This document shows, piece by piece, positions 9,177 through 18,829 of a stretch of DNA of 64,000 nucleotides. The translations under genes were made by a program, and so were the position numbers. Within the stretch, counting starts at the first letter, position 1. Each line of letters starts with the position of its first letter. The notes beneath the pieces were generated by a model, which worked only from the letters and a program-made list of their open reading frames with translations, searched no databases and was not told where the DNA came from. Source of the stretch: Arthrobacter sp. HY1533 (GTDB lineage Bacteria > Actinomycetota > Actinomycetes > Actinomycetales > Micrococcaceae); NCBI RefSeq assembly GCF_027568515.1, contig NZ_JANKZF010000008.1, positions 1 through 64,000 of the forward strand. The letters run 5' to 3'.

Positions 9177-9494
9177 GTGGCCGAAGCAGTCCGGCACGGA
9201 CAGGACCCCGTGGACCCCGGTGCAACCCCCGAACCCGGTGCCGGCCTGGGCCCGCTCACGGAGCGCGACGAGCAGATGCTGGACCTGGAACGGCAGTGGT
9301 GGAAGTACGCCGGCGCCAAGGAACAGGCCATCCGCGACATGTTCGACCTCTCGGCCGTGCACTACTACCAGGTGCTCAACGCGCTCATCGACACGGAGGC
9401 CGCGCTGGCCTATGACCCCATGCTGGTCAAGCGTTTGCGTAGACTACGTACGTCACGCCAACAGGCCCGTTCCGCCCGCCGCATGGGCAACTGA
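9177..9494 (+). CDS. DUF3263 domain protein
   Basis: The GTG start at 9177 is set by AGGGAGG six bases upstream and gives a 105-residue protein; longer readings of the frame extend only into the antisense of ung. The core LTERDEQMLDLERQWWKYAGAKEQAIRDMFDLSAVHYYQVLNALIDTEAAL matches the actinobacterial DUF3263 family, which has an HTH-like character (KEQAIRDMFDLSAVHYYQVLN). Its C-terminus is basic. It precedes the LytR_C gene by 41 bp, a pairing known in actinobacteria. Function is not established; DNA binding is plausible from charge and fold. Confidence 0.85.
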   Translation: MAEAVRHGQDPVDPGATPEPGAGLGPLTERDEQMLDLERQWWKYAGAKEQAIRDMFDLSAVHYYQVLNALIDTEAALAYDPMLVKRLRRLRTSRQQARSARRMGN

Positions 9495-9535
9495 CCGCCC
9501 GGCCACCAACGCACGCACAAGGACACCACTGCACT

Positions 9536-10132
9536 ATGAGTAATTACCCGCGGGATGAATTCGATGCTGTTGAGGAGAATTCGGCGCGCCATGGCGTCCA
9601 CCGCTCGTCCATGGAGGTGCGCAGCCGCTCGTTGCTGCCGCTGATGGTTGTTGGCGTGGCGGCACTCTGCGTGGGGCTGCTGGCCTTCTTCATCCTGCCC
9701 AAGATTTCCAACAACACCACCCCGCCTCCCGCGGCCCAGACCAGTGCCACGGCACCGGCCACGACAGTGGCGCCCACCACGGAAGCGCCCAGCCCGACTC
9801 CTGAGGCGACTCCCACGCAGCAGCCGACGCCGACGCCGACCCCCACGCCCGCTTCGGTGGTGGACAAGACCGTCGCCGTGGCCGTCTACAACGCCGCGGG
9901 CATTTCGGGCCTGGCCGCACAGTACGCCGGCAGCATCACGGCCGACGGCTGGACCGTGTCGCAGCAGGCAAACTGGGCGGGGCAGCCGCAGCCGGCATCG
10001 GTCATTTTCTACAACGGCATCACGCAGAAGGCCAACGCCGAGGCGCTTTCCAAGCTGCTGAACATCCCCACGCTGGTGGACACCGCCGAACTCGGCATCC
10101 CGCTTGCCGTGGTCCTGGGGCCCGGCGCGTAG
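9536..10132 (+). CDS. Membrane-anchored LytR C-terminal domain protein
   Basis: This 198-residue protein has a cytoplasmic N-terminus (MSNYPRDEFD), one TM at about residues 34-57, and a long Pro/Thr-rich extracellular linker (about 60-105). It ends in a LytR_C domain, DKTVAVAVYNAAGISGLAAQYAGSI. The domain is found beside or fused to LCP cell-wall ligases, but no LCP catalytic domain is present. It follows the DUF3263 gene, as in other actinobacteria. A hairpin terminator follows the stop. A role in envelope assembly is inferred from the domain only. Confidence 0.85.
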   Translation: MSNYPRDEFDAVEENSARHGVHRSSMEVRSRSLLPLMVVGVAALCVGLLAFFILPKISNNTTPPPAAQTSATAPATTVAPTTEAPSPTPEATPTQQPTPTPTPTPASVVDKTVAVAVYNAAGISGLAAQYAGSITADGWTVSQQANWAGQPQPASVIFYNGITQKANAEALSKLLNIPTLVDTAELGIPLAVVLGPGA

Positions 10133-10150
10133 CTTTCGCCCCAGCAACAA

Positions 10151-10190
10151 GGAGCCACCCGGCCGGGATGTTCACCGGCTGGGTGGCTCC
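10151..10190. terminator. Intergenic hairpin terminator
   Basis: GGAGCCACCCGGCCGG pairs with CCGGCTGGGTGGCTCC (one mismatch) between the convergent LytR_C and isochorismatase genes. There is no long T tract, but TGCCTTT follows. Confidence 0.65.
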
Positions 10191-10206
10191 TGCCTTTGGC
10201 GGTGTC

Positions 10207-10827
10207 CTAGAGCGAGAATCCGGGCGGTGTGGCCAGTGACGGGTTGTCCTTGCTGAAGCGGCGAATGTTCTCCACCGTCCTGACCCAGTCGTAGAGAAGT
10301 TCCTTCGCCGAAATTTGCTCAATGCCGGCATTTTGCATGCGCACCAGGCCATTGTGGTGGGCCCTGCCCGGTGAAAACAATGCGTCGTGAATGGCCACAA
10401 CCCTGTAGCCGAGTGCCTGCAGCTGCAAGGCTGAGTGGGCCACGCAGATGTCGGTTTCCAAGCCGAGCAAAATGATGGTGGACCGCCCATGGCGCTGGAC
10501 TTCCGCCAAGATCTCCGGGTTGTCCGCTGCGGAAAAGGCGTGCTTGGGCAGCATGGCCGTTCCCGGCGCGAGGGCGGACCTGATGTTGCCGGCGGTCCTG
10601 CCGTTGGTGGAAGAGTCTTCCTCGGTGGCCACGGCAGGAACACCCAGCGACCCGGCCGCCCCGGCAACCCAGGCCACTGTTTTGAAGACACCTGCCAAGG
10701 TTTCCCGATCCACGTCGGTGCGGTGCGCGCGGTAGAAGTTCTCCTGGGCGTCAATGACAAGGACAAGCGAATCACGGATGTCCAGAAGACCCGTTGTCTT
10801 GACTTGCTCGCGGTATTCGATGCTCAT
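10207..10827 (-). CDS. Isochorismatase-family cysteine hydrolase
   Basis: The 206-residue protein has the cysteine hydrolase triad of the isochorismatase/nicotinamidase fold: Asp in LVLVIDAQENF (about residue 26), Lys in MLPKHAFSA (about 94) and Cys in LETDICVAHSALQL (about 127). Such enzymes hydrolyse nicotinamide, N-carbamoyl compounds, ureido compounds or isochorismate. AAGGG precedes the ATG. It lies 69 bp downstream of an orphan amino-acid-type binding lipoprotein gene on the same strand, and an Lrp-type regulator is divergent. A catabolic role on an imported nitrogen compound is inferred; the substrate is unknown. Confidence 0.87.
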   Translation of the reverse strand: MSIEYREQVKTTGLLDIRDSLVLVIDAQENFYRAHRTDVDRETLAGVFKTVAWVAGAAGSLGVPAVATEEDSSTNGRTAGNIRSALAPGTAMLPKHAFSAADNPEILAEVQRHGRSTIILLGLETDICVAHSALQLQALGYRVVAIHDALFSPGRAHHNGLVRMQNAGIEQISAKELLYDWVRTVENIRRFSKDNPSLATPPGFSL

Positions 10828-10896
10828 GTTCGTACCCTTCGTGGTGGTTCTGTGGAGATGCTGGCGGTGCGGCGGTGGAGCTCCGGGATGTAGCGG

Positions 10897-11742
10897 CTAT
10901 TTGCCCTTGTAGATCCGGTTCACGTCCAGGGAGTACTTCTGGGCTGTCGTGGCCAAGGTTCCGTTGTCTGCCAGCGCCTTCAATCCGGCGGCTACATCCT
11001 TGGTGAGCCCGGACCCCTTGGCTGTGTAGACGGCGAACTGGGTATCGGCGTCAAAGAAGCTGGGCCCGGTCTTGAGCTTGCCGCCCGACTTTTGGGCAAC
11101 ATCGACGGCGGAGACATCCGTTTCAATCAGTGCATCGACCTTGCCGTTGAGGAGTGCGGCCACAGTCAGGACGTTCTGCGGGTAACTTTGGATTTCCACC
11201 GCGGGATTGCCTGCCGCCTCAAATTTTGCGGACAGTTTCTTGAGCGTTGCCTCGTTGGCGCCGCCGGAGAGGACCGCAACCGACTTGCCGGACAGGTCGT
11301 CAATCGACTTGATGGAGTCGGTGCCTGACGGCACCACCAGGGCCGGTCCCGTCAGCAGGTAAGGGCTGGCGTCCGCCACCTTCTGGCGGTCGGCGTTCAC
11401 ATACAGGGCCGACCAGACCAGGTCGCACCGCTTGGCGGCGAGGGCCGGCATGAGCCCATCGAAGCTGGAGATGGTGAATTGGGGCTTGACGCCCCAATGG
11501 TTGGCGAGGGCAACGGCTGAATCCGCGTCAAATCCGATCGGTTGTCCGCCTGTGCCGTTTTCGAAGTACTCCATCGGGGAGTATTCCGGGTTGATGCAGA
11601 TGGCCAGTTCGCCCGCCTTCAGTAGGCCTGCCGGCGCATTGTCTGACTGCGTCGCGGTTGTGGCGGTGCTTGCCGATCCGCAGGCGCTGGCACCCGCCAG
11701 CAGGGCGGCGGCAAGGAATCCGTGGAGCAGAACTTTTCGCAT
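10897..11742 (-). CDS. ABC transporter substrate-binding lipoprotein, family 3 (amino-acid type)
   Basis: The 281-residue protein starts with a signal peptide ending in LLAGASAC, a permissive lipobox, and then has a SBP_bac_3 fold. Recognisable parts are LAICINPEYSPMEYFENG, PIGFDADSAVALANHWG and FDGLMPALAAKRCDLVWSA, the family pattern of ligand-binding strands. AAAGGAAA precedes the ATG. No permease or ATPase gene is adjacent, so it is an orphan that must share a transporter or act as a sensor. The neighbouring cysteine hydrolase may act on the same compound. Confidence 0.87.
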   Translation of the reverse strand: MRKVLLHGFLAAALLAGASACGSASTATTATQSDNAPAGLLKAGELAICINPEYSPMEYFENGTGGQPIGFDADSAVALANHWGVKPQFTISSFDGLMPALAAKRCDLVWSALYVNADRQKVADASPYLLTGPALVVPSGTDSIKSIDDLSGKSVAVLSGGANEATLKKLSAKFEAAGNPAVEIQSYPQNVLTVAALLNGKVDALIETDVSAVDVAQKSGGKLKTGPSFFDADTQFAVYTAKGSGLTKDVAAGLKALADNGTLATTAQKYSLDVNRIYKGK

Positions 11743-11957
11743 GTTGTTTCCTTTGGACGGTTGCTGGAAGTGCGGTGGATCACACTCTAGGCGACTCTTA
11801 AGTGCAAATCCTCAGTCGTTTTCTCCTTGATGATGGATATGATCGGTATGCCTGGGCATTTCATAGCACATTCGCCACATCGAATCGGCTGACGGACTTT
11901 TTGTTCCCAACCATTCGGGCAAAAAAATTCTTGCCCAATTTCAAGCACTGGAGCGTC

Positions 11958-12827
11958 ATGGACCAAATGGACCGCAGGATTCTCGATGAACTCCTGGCGG
12001 ATGGGCGGATTAGCCAACAAGACCTGGCCGGCAGGACGGGACTGTCCAGGGCGGCGGTGGCCCGGAGGCTGGCAGGGCTCCTGGCCACCTCGGGGGCGCG
12101 CATTGTGGGGCTGGTGCACCCCTCGGTCCTGGGGCAAACGGTCATGGCGCACGTGGCCATTGACGTCGACGGTCCCGCCGGCCCCCTTGCCGCGAGCATC
12201 GCCGGAGACGAGGGAGTTCCCTTTGTCTCCGTGGCCTTGGGGACAAGGGCCCTGGTGGCCGAGATCCGGGTCCGGAGCCAGGCGGAGTTGTTTCAGGGCG
12301 TTGCCCGCATCAGGGACTTGCCGGGCGTGGTTGCCACCAGCGTCAGCACCTATACCGAGCTCCTGGTGGATGTCCTGGCCCAAACCAGTCCGGCCGGCCA
12401 CGAACCGGATGAAATCGACCATGTGTTGATCGAGGCCTTGCGCCTGGATGGCAGGGCCAGCTATGCGGCCCTGGCGGAGGCTGCGGGTGTCTCCGCCGGA
12501 ACGGCCCGCATCCGCGTGCTGAAACTCTTGGAAAATGGTGTGGTCCGGATTGGGATGATCTGGGACCCCGGCACCCAGGACCGGCAACAGCGGGTCGGCC
12601 TGGGATTGCGGGTCCGTGGTTCATCCGCCGGCGTGGCCTCCCGGCTTGCCAGGCTTCCCGGGATGACGTTCCTGGCCTCCTCCATTGGCCAGTACGACAT
12701 CGTGGCATCATTTGATGGCTCGACATCGGGTGACGTGGTCGCCGCGCTCAACGAAATTCGAAAGCAGCCCGAGGTCATCCAGTGCGATACGTGGGTTCAT
12801 CTGCAGGTGGTGAAGGAGCGGCACTGA
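11958..12827 (+). CDS. Tandem Lrp/AsnC-family transcriptional regulator
   Basis: The protein has about 289 residues and two AsnC-type helix-turn-helix/ligand units. The first is MDQMDRRILDELLADGRISQQDLAGRTGLSR and the second is IDHVLIEALRLDGRASYAALAEAAGVSAGTARIRV. Each is followed by a beta-alpha-beta RAM-like segment (SVALGTRALVAEIRV; ASSIGQYDIVASFDG). I chose the ATG at 11958 because the HTH begins there and GGAG lies just upstream; the preceding frame is AT-rich non-coding sequence. It is transcribed away from the binding protein and hydrolase genes across about 215 bp. It is therefore the probable regulator of that pair, responding to an amino acid or related ligand. Confidence 0.85.
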   Translation: MDQMDRRILDELLADGRISQQDLAGRTGLSRAAVARRLAGLLATSGARIVGLVHPSVLGQTVMAHVAIDVDGPAGPLAASIAGDEGVPFVSVALGTRALVAEIRVRSQAELFQGVARIRDLPGVVATSVSTYTELLVDVLAQTSPAGHEPDEIDHVLIEALRLDGRASYAALAEAAGVSAGTARIRVLKLLENGVVRIGMIWDPGTQDRQQRVGLGLRVRGSSAGVASRLARLPGMTFLASSIGQYDIVASFDGSTSGDVVAALNEIRKQPEVIQCDTWVHLQVVKERH

Positions 12828-12874
12828 GTCTGCGGCCGCCGGGCGTTCGCCCGAAGCTCACATTGCCCTTCCCG

Positions 12875-12901
12875 CTTGCACTCTGGGATGCCGAGTGCTA
12901 A
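12875..12901 (+). promoter_or_regulatory. CIRCE element 1 (HrcA operator)
   Basis: The right half GAGTGCTAA is perfect. The left half CTTGCACTC differs at two positions from TTAGCACTC. The spacer is exactly 9 bases. It lies about 195 bp upstream of groL and overlaps a possible TTGCAC/TAATTA promoter. Confidence 0.85.
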
Positions 12902-12909
12902 TTATTGAG

Positions 12910-12936
12910 TTAGCACTCTGAGGTGGCGACTGCTAA
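12910..12936 (+). promoter_or_regulatory. CIRCE element 2 (HrcA operator)
   Basis: The left half TTAGCACTC is perfect, followed by a 9-base spacer and GACTGCTAA (one mismatch). It is the second of two tandem CIRCE sites 8 bp apart, both upstream of groL, indicating HrcA heat-shock repression. Confidence 0.9.
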
Positions 12937-12987
12937 TTATTGGCCGTCTGGCCGCCGTCGGAGTTTAGAACTTTCCTCAAAAGGTGA

Positions 12988-14730
<1,743 letters not shown>

Positions 14731-14742
14731 TCCCCAAGCCCT

Positions 14743-14778
14743 CCCGGACTGGATCCGCTGGCGCGTATCCAGTCCGGG
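14743..14778 (+). terminator. groL terminator hairpin
   Basis: CCCGGACTGGAT and ATCCAGTCCGGG form a 12-bp perfect stem with a 12-nt loop just after the groL stop. There is no T tract; a second hairpin follows downstream. Confidence 0.6.
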
Positions 14779-14825
14779 GCCCTCGGGCTCGTGGGCCCAC
14801 CCAAGCCTCACCACGTTTTCACCAC

Positions 14826-14866
14826 CAAAGGCGCCCTCTCTTTCCGGAGTGGGCGCCTTTGGCGTT
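14826..14866 (+). terminator. Second terminator downstream of groL
   Basis: CAAAGGCGCCC pairs with GGGCGCCTTTG across a 14-nt loop and is followed by a T-containing tail (GCGTTT). It probably backs up the first hairpin before the RNase H gene. Confidence 0.65.
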
Positions 14867-14898
14867 TAAGTGTCGGTGGAGTCTGAAAGTATGGAGCA

Positions 14899-15855
14899 AT
14901 GACTATTACTGCTGCTGCCGACGGTTCGGCACTGGGAAACCCCGGACCGGCCGGCTGGGCCTGGTACGTTGACGAAAACTGCTGGGCCGCCGGCGGCTGG
15001 CCGCACGGAACCAACAACATGGGCGAGCTCATGGCCGTCCTGGACCTCTTCAGGGCCACGGCACACCTGCCCAACGAGCCGTTGCACATCCTGTGCGACA
15101 GCCAGTACGTCATCAACTCGGTCACCAAGTGGATGCCGGGCTGGAAGCGCAAGGGCTGGAAGAAGTCGGACGGCAAGCCCGTGTTGAACCTCGATCTGCT
15201 CAAGGAAATTGACGCAGCCCTCGTGGGCCGCAAGTACACCTTCGAATGGGTCAAGGGCCACGCAGGCCACGACCTCAACGAGGCCGCCGACGACCGTGCC
15301 CGTGACGCCGCCACCGCCTACCAGGCCAAGCGCGAGCCCAACCGCGGCCCGGGCTTCCCCGGCTCCGGCCAGGCCGCCGCTTCCCCCGCCTCCCCGGCAG
15401 CCCGCCCCGAGCCCGCCCAGGATCTGCCGGATGCGCTGTATGGCGACCCCGGCCAGCCCGACCTTTTCTCCATGCTCGAGGACGAACCGGACCCCTCCTT
15501 CGCCACACCCCGTGAGGCCTCGCTGGAAAGCGTCGTGGACCTGGAGCGCGAGCTGCTGGACCCGGCCGTGCGGGCCGACCCGCTCCGCGCCGCAGAGCTG
15601 ATGCACCCGGACTTCCAGGAGATCGGCGCCTCCGGGCGCCTGTGGTCGCGCCAGGACATCCTGGAGATGCTGGCCGACGACGAAGCCCCGAGCGTGGAAC
15701 TGGAAGTCCTGGGACTGGCCCGCCTTGATGCGGCCACGGCCCTGCTGACCTACCGAAGCGCCTCGGCCCGCGGCAGCTCGCTGCGGAGTTCCGTGTGGCA
15801 GCACAACGACGGCCAGTGGCGGCTGCGCTTCCACCAGGGCACGCGCGAGGGCTGA
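14899..15855 (+). CDS. RNase HI with C-terminal DUF4440/SnoaL-like domain
   Basis: The first ~150 of 318 residues are a type I RNase H that cuts RNA in RNA-DNA hybrids. Visible parts are DGSALGNPGPAGWAWYVD (first Asp), NNMGELMAVLDLF (Glu), LCDSQYVINSVTKWMPGWKRKGWKK (second Asp and basic handle) and WVKGHAGHDLNEAADDRARD (final His and Asp). A Pro/Ala-rich linker (about 150-205) leads to a DUF4440-like NTF2 fold, LESVVDLERELLDP through RSSVWQHNDGQWRLRFHQG. E. coli RNase HI has 155 residues, so the second half is an addition of unknown role. A short GGAG lies just before the ATG. Confidence 0.88.
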   Translation: MTITAAADGSALGNPGPAGWAWYVDENCWAAGGWPHGTNNMGELMAVLDLFRATAHLPNEPLHILCDSQYVINSVTKWMPGWKRKGWKKSDGKPVLNLDLLKEIDAALVGRKYTFEWVKGHAGHDLNEAADDRARDAATAYQAKREPNRGPGFPGSGQAAASPASPAARPEPAQDLPDALYGDPGQPDLFSMLEDEPDPSFATPREASLESVVDLERELLDPAVRADPLRAAELMHPDFQEIGASGRLWSRQDILEMLADDEAPSVELEVLGLARLDAATALLTYRSASARGSSLRSSVWQHNDGQWRLRFHQGTREG

Positions 15856-15865
15856 TCCGCAGACC

Positions 15866-16159
15866 TCAGCGGGCTGTGAACATGCGCATGTTGGCCTCCT
15901 CCGCCTGCGCGTACTGGGTTGCCGCCATGGACAGCGCGCCGTTGATGCTTTCCAGGGACGCCTCAACCCGCAGTTCAGTTGCATGCCATTCCTGCAGCAG
16001 CGCCTGGAAATTGGTGGCGGCAGCCCCTGTCCAGGTGGACTGCAGCTCCAGCAGGTTGCGCTTCATGGCGTCCACCTCCATGCGGATGCGGTCCACCGAA
16101 CCCCTCACAGCTGTGCTCTTGAGTGCCAGCTCGTCGCTGTTGACGTTGAATTGTGCCAC
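15866..16159 (-). CDS. WXG100 family (ESAT-6-like) protein
   Basis: The 97-residue helical hairpin protein has the turn motif STWTGAAATNFQALLQEWH (WTG as the WXG) at about residues 42-60. The length is that of the type VII secretion substrate family. The start is GTG with GGAG seven bases ahead. It stands alone: no EccC ATPase, partner WXG protein or LXG toxin is nearby. It follows the two-component genes on the same strand, 132 bp beyond the kinase stop. Secretion by an ESX system encoded elsewhere is inferred. Confidence 0.85.
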   Translation of the reverse strand: MAQFNVNSDELALKSTAVRGSVDRIRMEVDAMKRNLLELQSTWTGAAATNFQALLQEWHATELRVEASLESINGALSMAATQYAQAEEANMRMFTAR

Positions 16160-16291
16160 GATGTGCTCCTGCCCTGGTTCCGGTGTGCCAGAATCGGCTG
16201 CCGGCCCGGGAGGGACCGGCCACCGCTGGCAGGATCCACGCTAGGGCCCGGGCGGCTGCCGCAGCGGCGCCCGGGTGAATCTGTGGAGTGC

Positions 16292-17866
16292 CTAGTGGCC
16301 AGGGCCGCCTGTGGGGGAACCGGAGCCATCGGAACCCTCGAATGCGGTGTCATCTGCACCGTCGCCTTCGGTGGGGTCGGCACTTTCGTGGGCGCCGCCG
16401 TCGTCCATGGCCTGGAAGGGCAGCTCGATGGCCATGGTGGCGCCGCCGCCGGGGGTCTGTTCCAGGCGAACGGTGCCCTCGTGCGAGGCCACGATGGCAG
16501 AGACAATGGCCAGGCCCAGGCCGCTGCCGCCGGTGTTGCGGTCGCGGGAGGAATCGGCGCGGTAGAAGCGCTCGAAGACGCGCGGCGCCTCCTCCTCCGA
16601 GATCCCGGGGCCGTGGTCGCGGACCTTGATGACGGAGAACTTGGCATCGCCCTCGCTGCGGGTTCCCACCACAATTTCAATGGGTGAGCCCTCGGGGGTG
16701 TAGCGCAACGCATTGCCCATGAGGTTTGCAACCACCTGGCGCAGCTTTGCCTCGTCGCCGACGCTGGGCGCAGGGGTGCCGGGGCCGCCGTCGAGCCCCA
16801 CCACCGCGAAGGTGCGGTCACGTGCCGTGGCGCGGGCGTCGAGAACGGCGTCATGGCCGATGATGAGCAGGTCAACGGGCTTGAGCTGCAGGGGGCGCTG
16901 CTCGTCGATGCGGGCCAGGACCAGCAGGTCCTCCACGAGCTCTCCCATGCGCTTGGCCTCGCTCTCGATCCGGCCCATGGCCGTGCCCACGTCCTCCGGG
17001 GTCTGGAGGGCGCCGTGGCGGTACAGCTCGGAGAATCCGCGGATCGTGACCAGCGGCGTGCGCAGCTCGTGGGAGGCGTCGGCCACGAAGCGGCGCATCT
17101 TCTTCTCCGAGGCCGTCCGGGCCGCGAAGGCGTGCTCGATGTGCGCCAGCATGGTGTTCAGGGAGCCGGACAGCCGGCCCACCTCAGTGGCGGGGTTCTC
17201 AATTTCCACACGCCTTGAAAGGTCCCCGGCGGCAATGGCCGCGGCCGTCTTCTCCACCCGGCCCAGGGGGCGGAAGGAGCGCGTCACGGTCCAGTAGGCA
17301 ATCATGGTGCCGAGGGTGACGGCAAGGATGGCCACCCCGGCGATCACGACGGCCAGGCGCTCCATGGTGAGGTTGAGGTTCTCGTACGGCAGGCCCACCA
17401 CAACATAGCCCATGTACTCGGGCCGGTTCTGGGTGACATCGGCCGGGCCATAGTTGAACTTTTGTGGCGCAATCACAGTGATGCGCCACGGGGCGCCGCC
17501 GTCGCTGCTGGGCACTGTGAACGTCTTGCCGTTCAGGGCCCGGGCAGCCGCCATGGAATAGGCGGGGTAGACGGGCTTGTCCTTGCCCGACCGGTTCTGG
17601 TCGGCGAGGGTTCCGTCGTCGAAGTGGAAGCCAACGTAGTAGTCAAAGGCGAAAGGCGTCTGCCCCGTGCTTTCCGGGTCCACGGTGCCGAACTGGACGA
17701 TCGACTTCTGGAAGGTGGTCAGCTGCGTGTCCATCTGGTCTTCCAGGAAGGAGTGCAGCAAAAGGAACGTCGTGGCACCCAGTGCCATCAGTGAGACGCC
17801 CAAGAGGGCGCTGATGATGGCCACCAGCTGGGAGCGCAGGGAGGCGTTCTTCCACAACGTAATCAA
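16292..17866 (-). CDS. Sensor histidine kinase with HAMP domain
   Basis: The 524-residue membrane kinase has TM1 at about residues 12-38, an extracytoplasmic sensor of about 130 residues, TM2 (VIAGVAILAVTLGTMIAYW), a HAMP segment, and the H-box FVADASHELRTPLVTIRGFS with the phosphorylated His near 268. N, G1 and G2 boxes (NLMGNALRYTPEGSP, DHGPGI, GGSGLGLAIV) complete it. A low-complexity acidic/Gly tail follows residue 490. The start appears to be TTG 16 bp after the response regulator stop, so the pair is one operon. It resembles the TcrY/CutS type; the signal is unknown. Confidence 0.9.
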   Translation of the reverse strand: MITLWKNASLRSQLVAIISALLGVSLMALGATTFLLLHSFLEDQMDTQLTTFQKSIVQFGTVDPESTGQTPFAFDYYVGFHFDDGTLADQNRSGKDKPVYPAYSMAAARALNGKTFTVPSSDGGAPWRITVIAPQKFNYGPADVTQNRPEYMGYVVVGLPYENLNLTMERLAVVIAGVAILAVTLGTMIAYWTVTRSFRPLGRVEKTAAAIAAGDLSRRVEIENPATEVGRLSGSLNTMLAHIEHAFAARTASEKKMRRFVADASHELRTPLVTIRGFSELYRHGALQTPEDVGTAMGRIESEAKRMGELVEDLLVLARIDEQRPLQLKPVDLLIIGHDAVLDARATARDRTFAVVGLDGGPGTPAPSVGDEAKLRQVVANLMGNALRYTPEGSPIEIVVGTRSEGDAKFSVIKVRDHGPGISEEEAPRVFERFYRADSSRDRNTGGSGLGLAIVSAIVASHEGTVRLEQTPGGGATMAIELPFQAMDDGGAHESADPTEGDGADDTAFEGSDGSGSPTGGPGH

Positions 17867-17882
17867 TGTCTTGGCGGCGGTG

Positions 17883-18596
17883 CTAGCGCTTGTCGGGGGT
17901 CCGCAACACGTAGCCCACGCCGCGCTTGGTCTGGATCAGGGCAGGCAGCGTTGCGTCGTTGTCCACCTTGCGGCGCAGGTAGGAAATGTAGGACTCCACA
18001 ATGGAGGCGTCGCCGTTGAAGTCGTACTCCCACACGTGGTCAAGGATCTGGGCCTTGGAGAGCACGCGGTTGGGGTTGAGCATGAGGTAGCGCAGCAGCT
18101 TGAATTCGGTGGGGGAGAGCTCCACGGTCTTGCCGGCGCGGCGCACCTCGTGGGCGTCGTCGTCGAGCTCGAGGTCGGCAACACGCAGCACGGCGTCGTC
18201 GTCATCCGTGGGCTGGGTGCGGCGCAGCACGGCGCGGATGCGGGCCACCACCTCGTCCAGGCTGAACGGCTTGGTGACGTAGTCGTCGCCGCCCACCGTC
18301 AGGCCCGTGACCTTGTCCTCGGTGTCGTCGCGGGCGGTGAGGAACAGGACGGGGAAGTGCCGGCCGGCGGCGCGCAGGCGCCGGGTGACGGTGAATCCGT
18401 CCATGTCCGGGAGCATGACATCCAGGACGGCGAGGTCCGGGTTGTGTTCTTCGGCTGCTGCGAGTGCGTCGCGGCCGTTGGCGGCGGCAATGACCTCAAA
18501 CCCGGCAAAGCGCAGGGAGGTGGAGAGCAGCTCGCGGATGTTCGGCTCGTCATCGACAACGAGCAGCTTGGCTTCAGGTCCAGTCTTTTTCACCAT
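17883..18596 (-). CDS. OmpR/PhoB-family response regulator
   Basis: The 237-residue regulator has a receiver domain with DDEPNIRELL, phosphoacceptor Asp in LAVLDVMLPDMDG, Thr/Ser switch in LTARDDTEDK, and Lys in YVTKPFSLDEV. A winged-helix domain with VELSPTEFKLLRYLMLNPNRVLSKAQILDHVWEYDFNGDASIVESYISYLRRKVD follows. GGAG lies seven bases before the ATG. It is the first gene of an operon with the histidine kinase. An inverted repeat GGAATA-N7-TATTCC lies 22 bp upstream of the start and could be an autoregulatory site. The regulon is unknown. Confidence 0.93.
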   Translation of the reverse strand: MVKKTGPEAKLLVVDDEPNIRELLSTSLRFAGFEVIAAANGRDALAAAEEHNPDLAVLDVMLPDMDGFTVTRRLRAAGRHFPVLFLTARDDTEDKVTGLTVGGDDYVTKPFSLDEVVARIRAVLRRTQPTDDDDAVLRVADLELDDDAHEVRRAGKTVELSPTEFKLLRYLMLNPNRVLSKAQILDHVWEYDFNGDASIVESYISYLRRKVDNDATLPALIQTKRGVGYVLRTPDKR

Positions 18597-18618
18597 TTCA
18601 GTCTCCGACCATTGGCTG

Positions 18619-18637
18619 GGAATACGCTGGATATTCC
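18619..18637 (-). promoter_or_regulatory. Candidate operator upstream of response regulator
   Basis: GGAATA-N7-TATTCC is a perfect 6-bp inverted repeat 22 bp upstream of the response regulator start, placed where an autoregulatory site might lie. No experimental support can be seen. Confidence 0.35.
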
Positions 18638-18768
18638 TTGGGTAAGTACTGTCAGCTTACGCCCAGTCAGTTCCCAGCGACTAGTAGGGGAGGCGAAAAA
18701 TATCCCACAGCTTCGCCAGCAGGCCCGGGCGAGAAACAATGCGCAGCTTCGGGTGTCACGAACATTGA

Positions 18769-18785
18769 TGGAAAGCGATTTCCCA
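18769..18785 (+). promoter_or_regulatory. LacI-family-like operator before TIM-barrel/sulfatase operon
   Basis: GGAAAGCGATTTCC (18770-18783) is symmetric at 12 of 14 positions with a central CG, the pattern of LacI/GalR operators. It lies about 47 bp upstream of the TIM-barrel gene start. No LacI gene is in the window. Confidence 0.45.
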
Positions 18786-18829
18786 ATTACTGTGGGAAGA
18801 CACCGATGAATGCTGTTGAAAGGTTCTCC

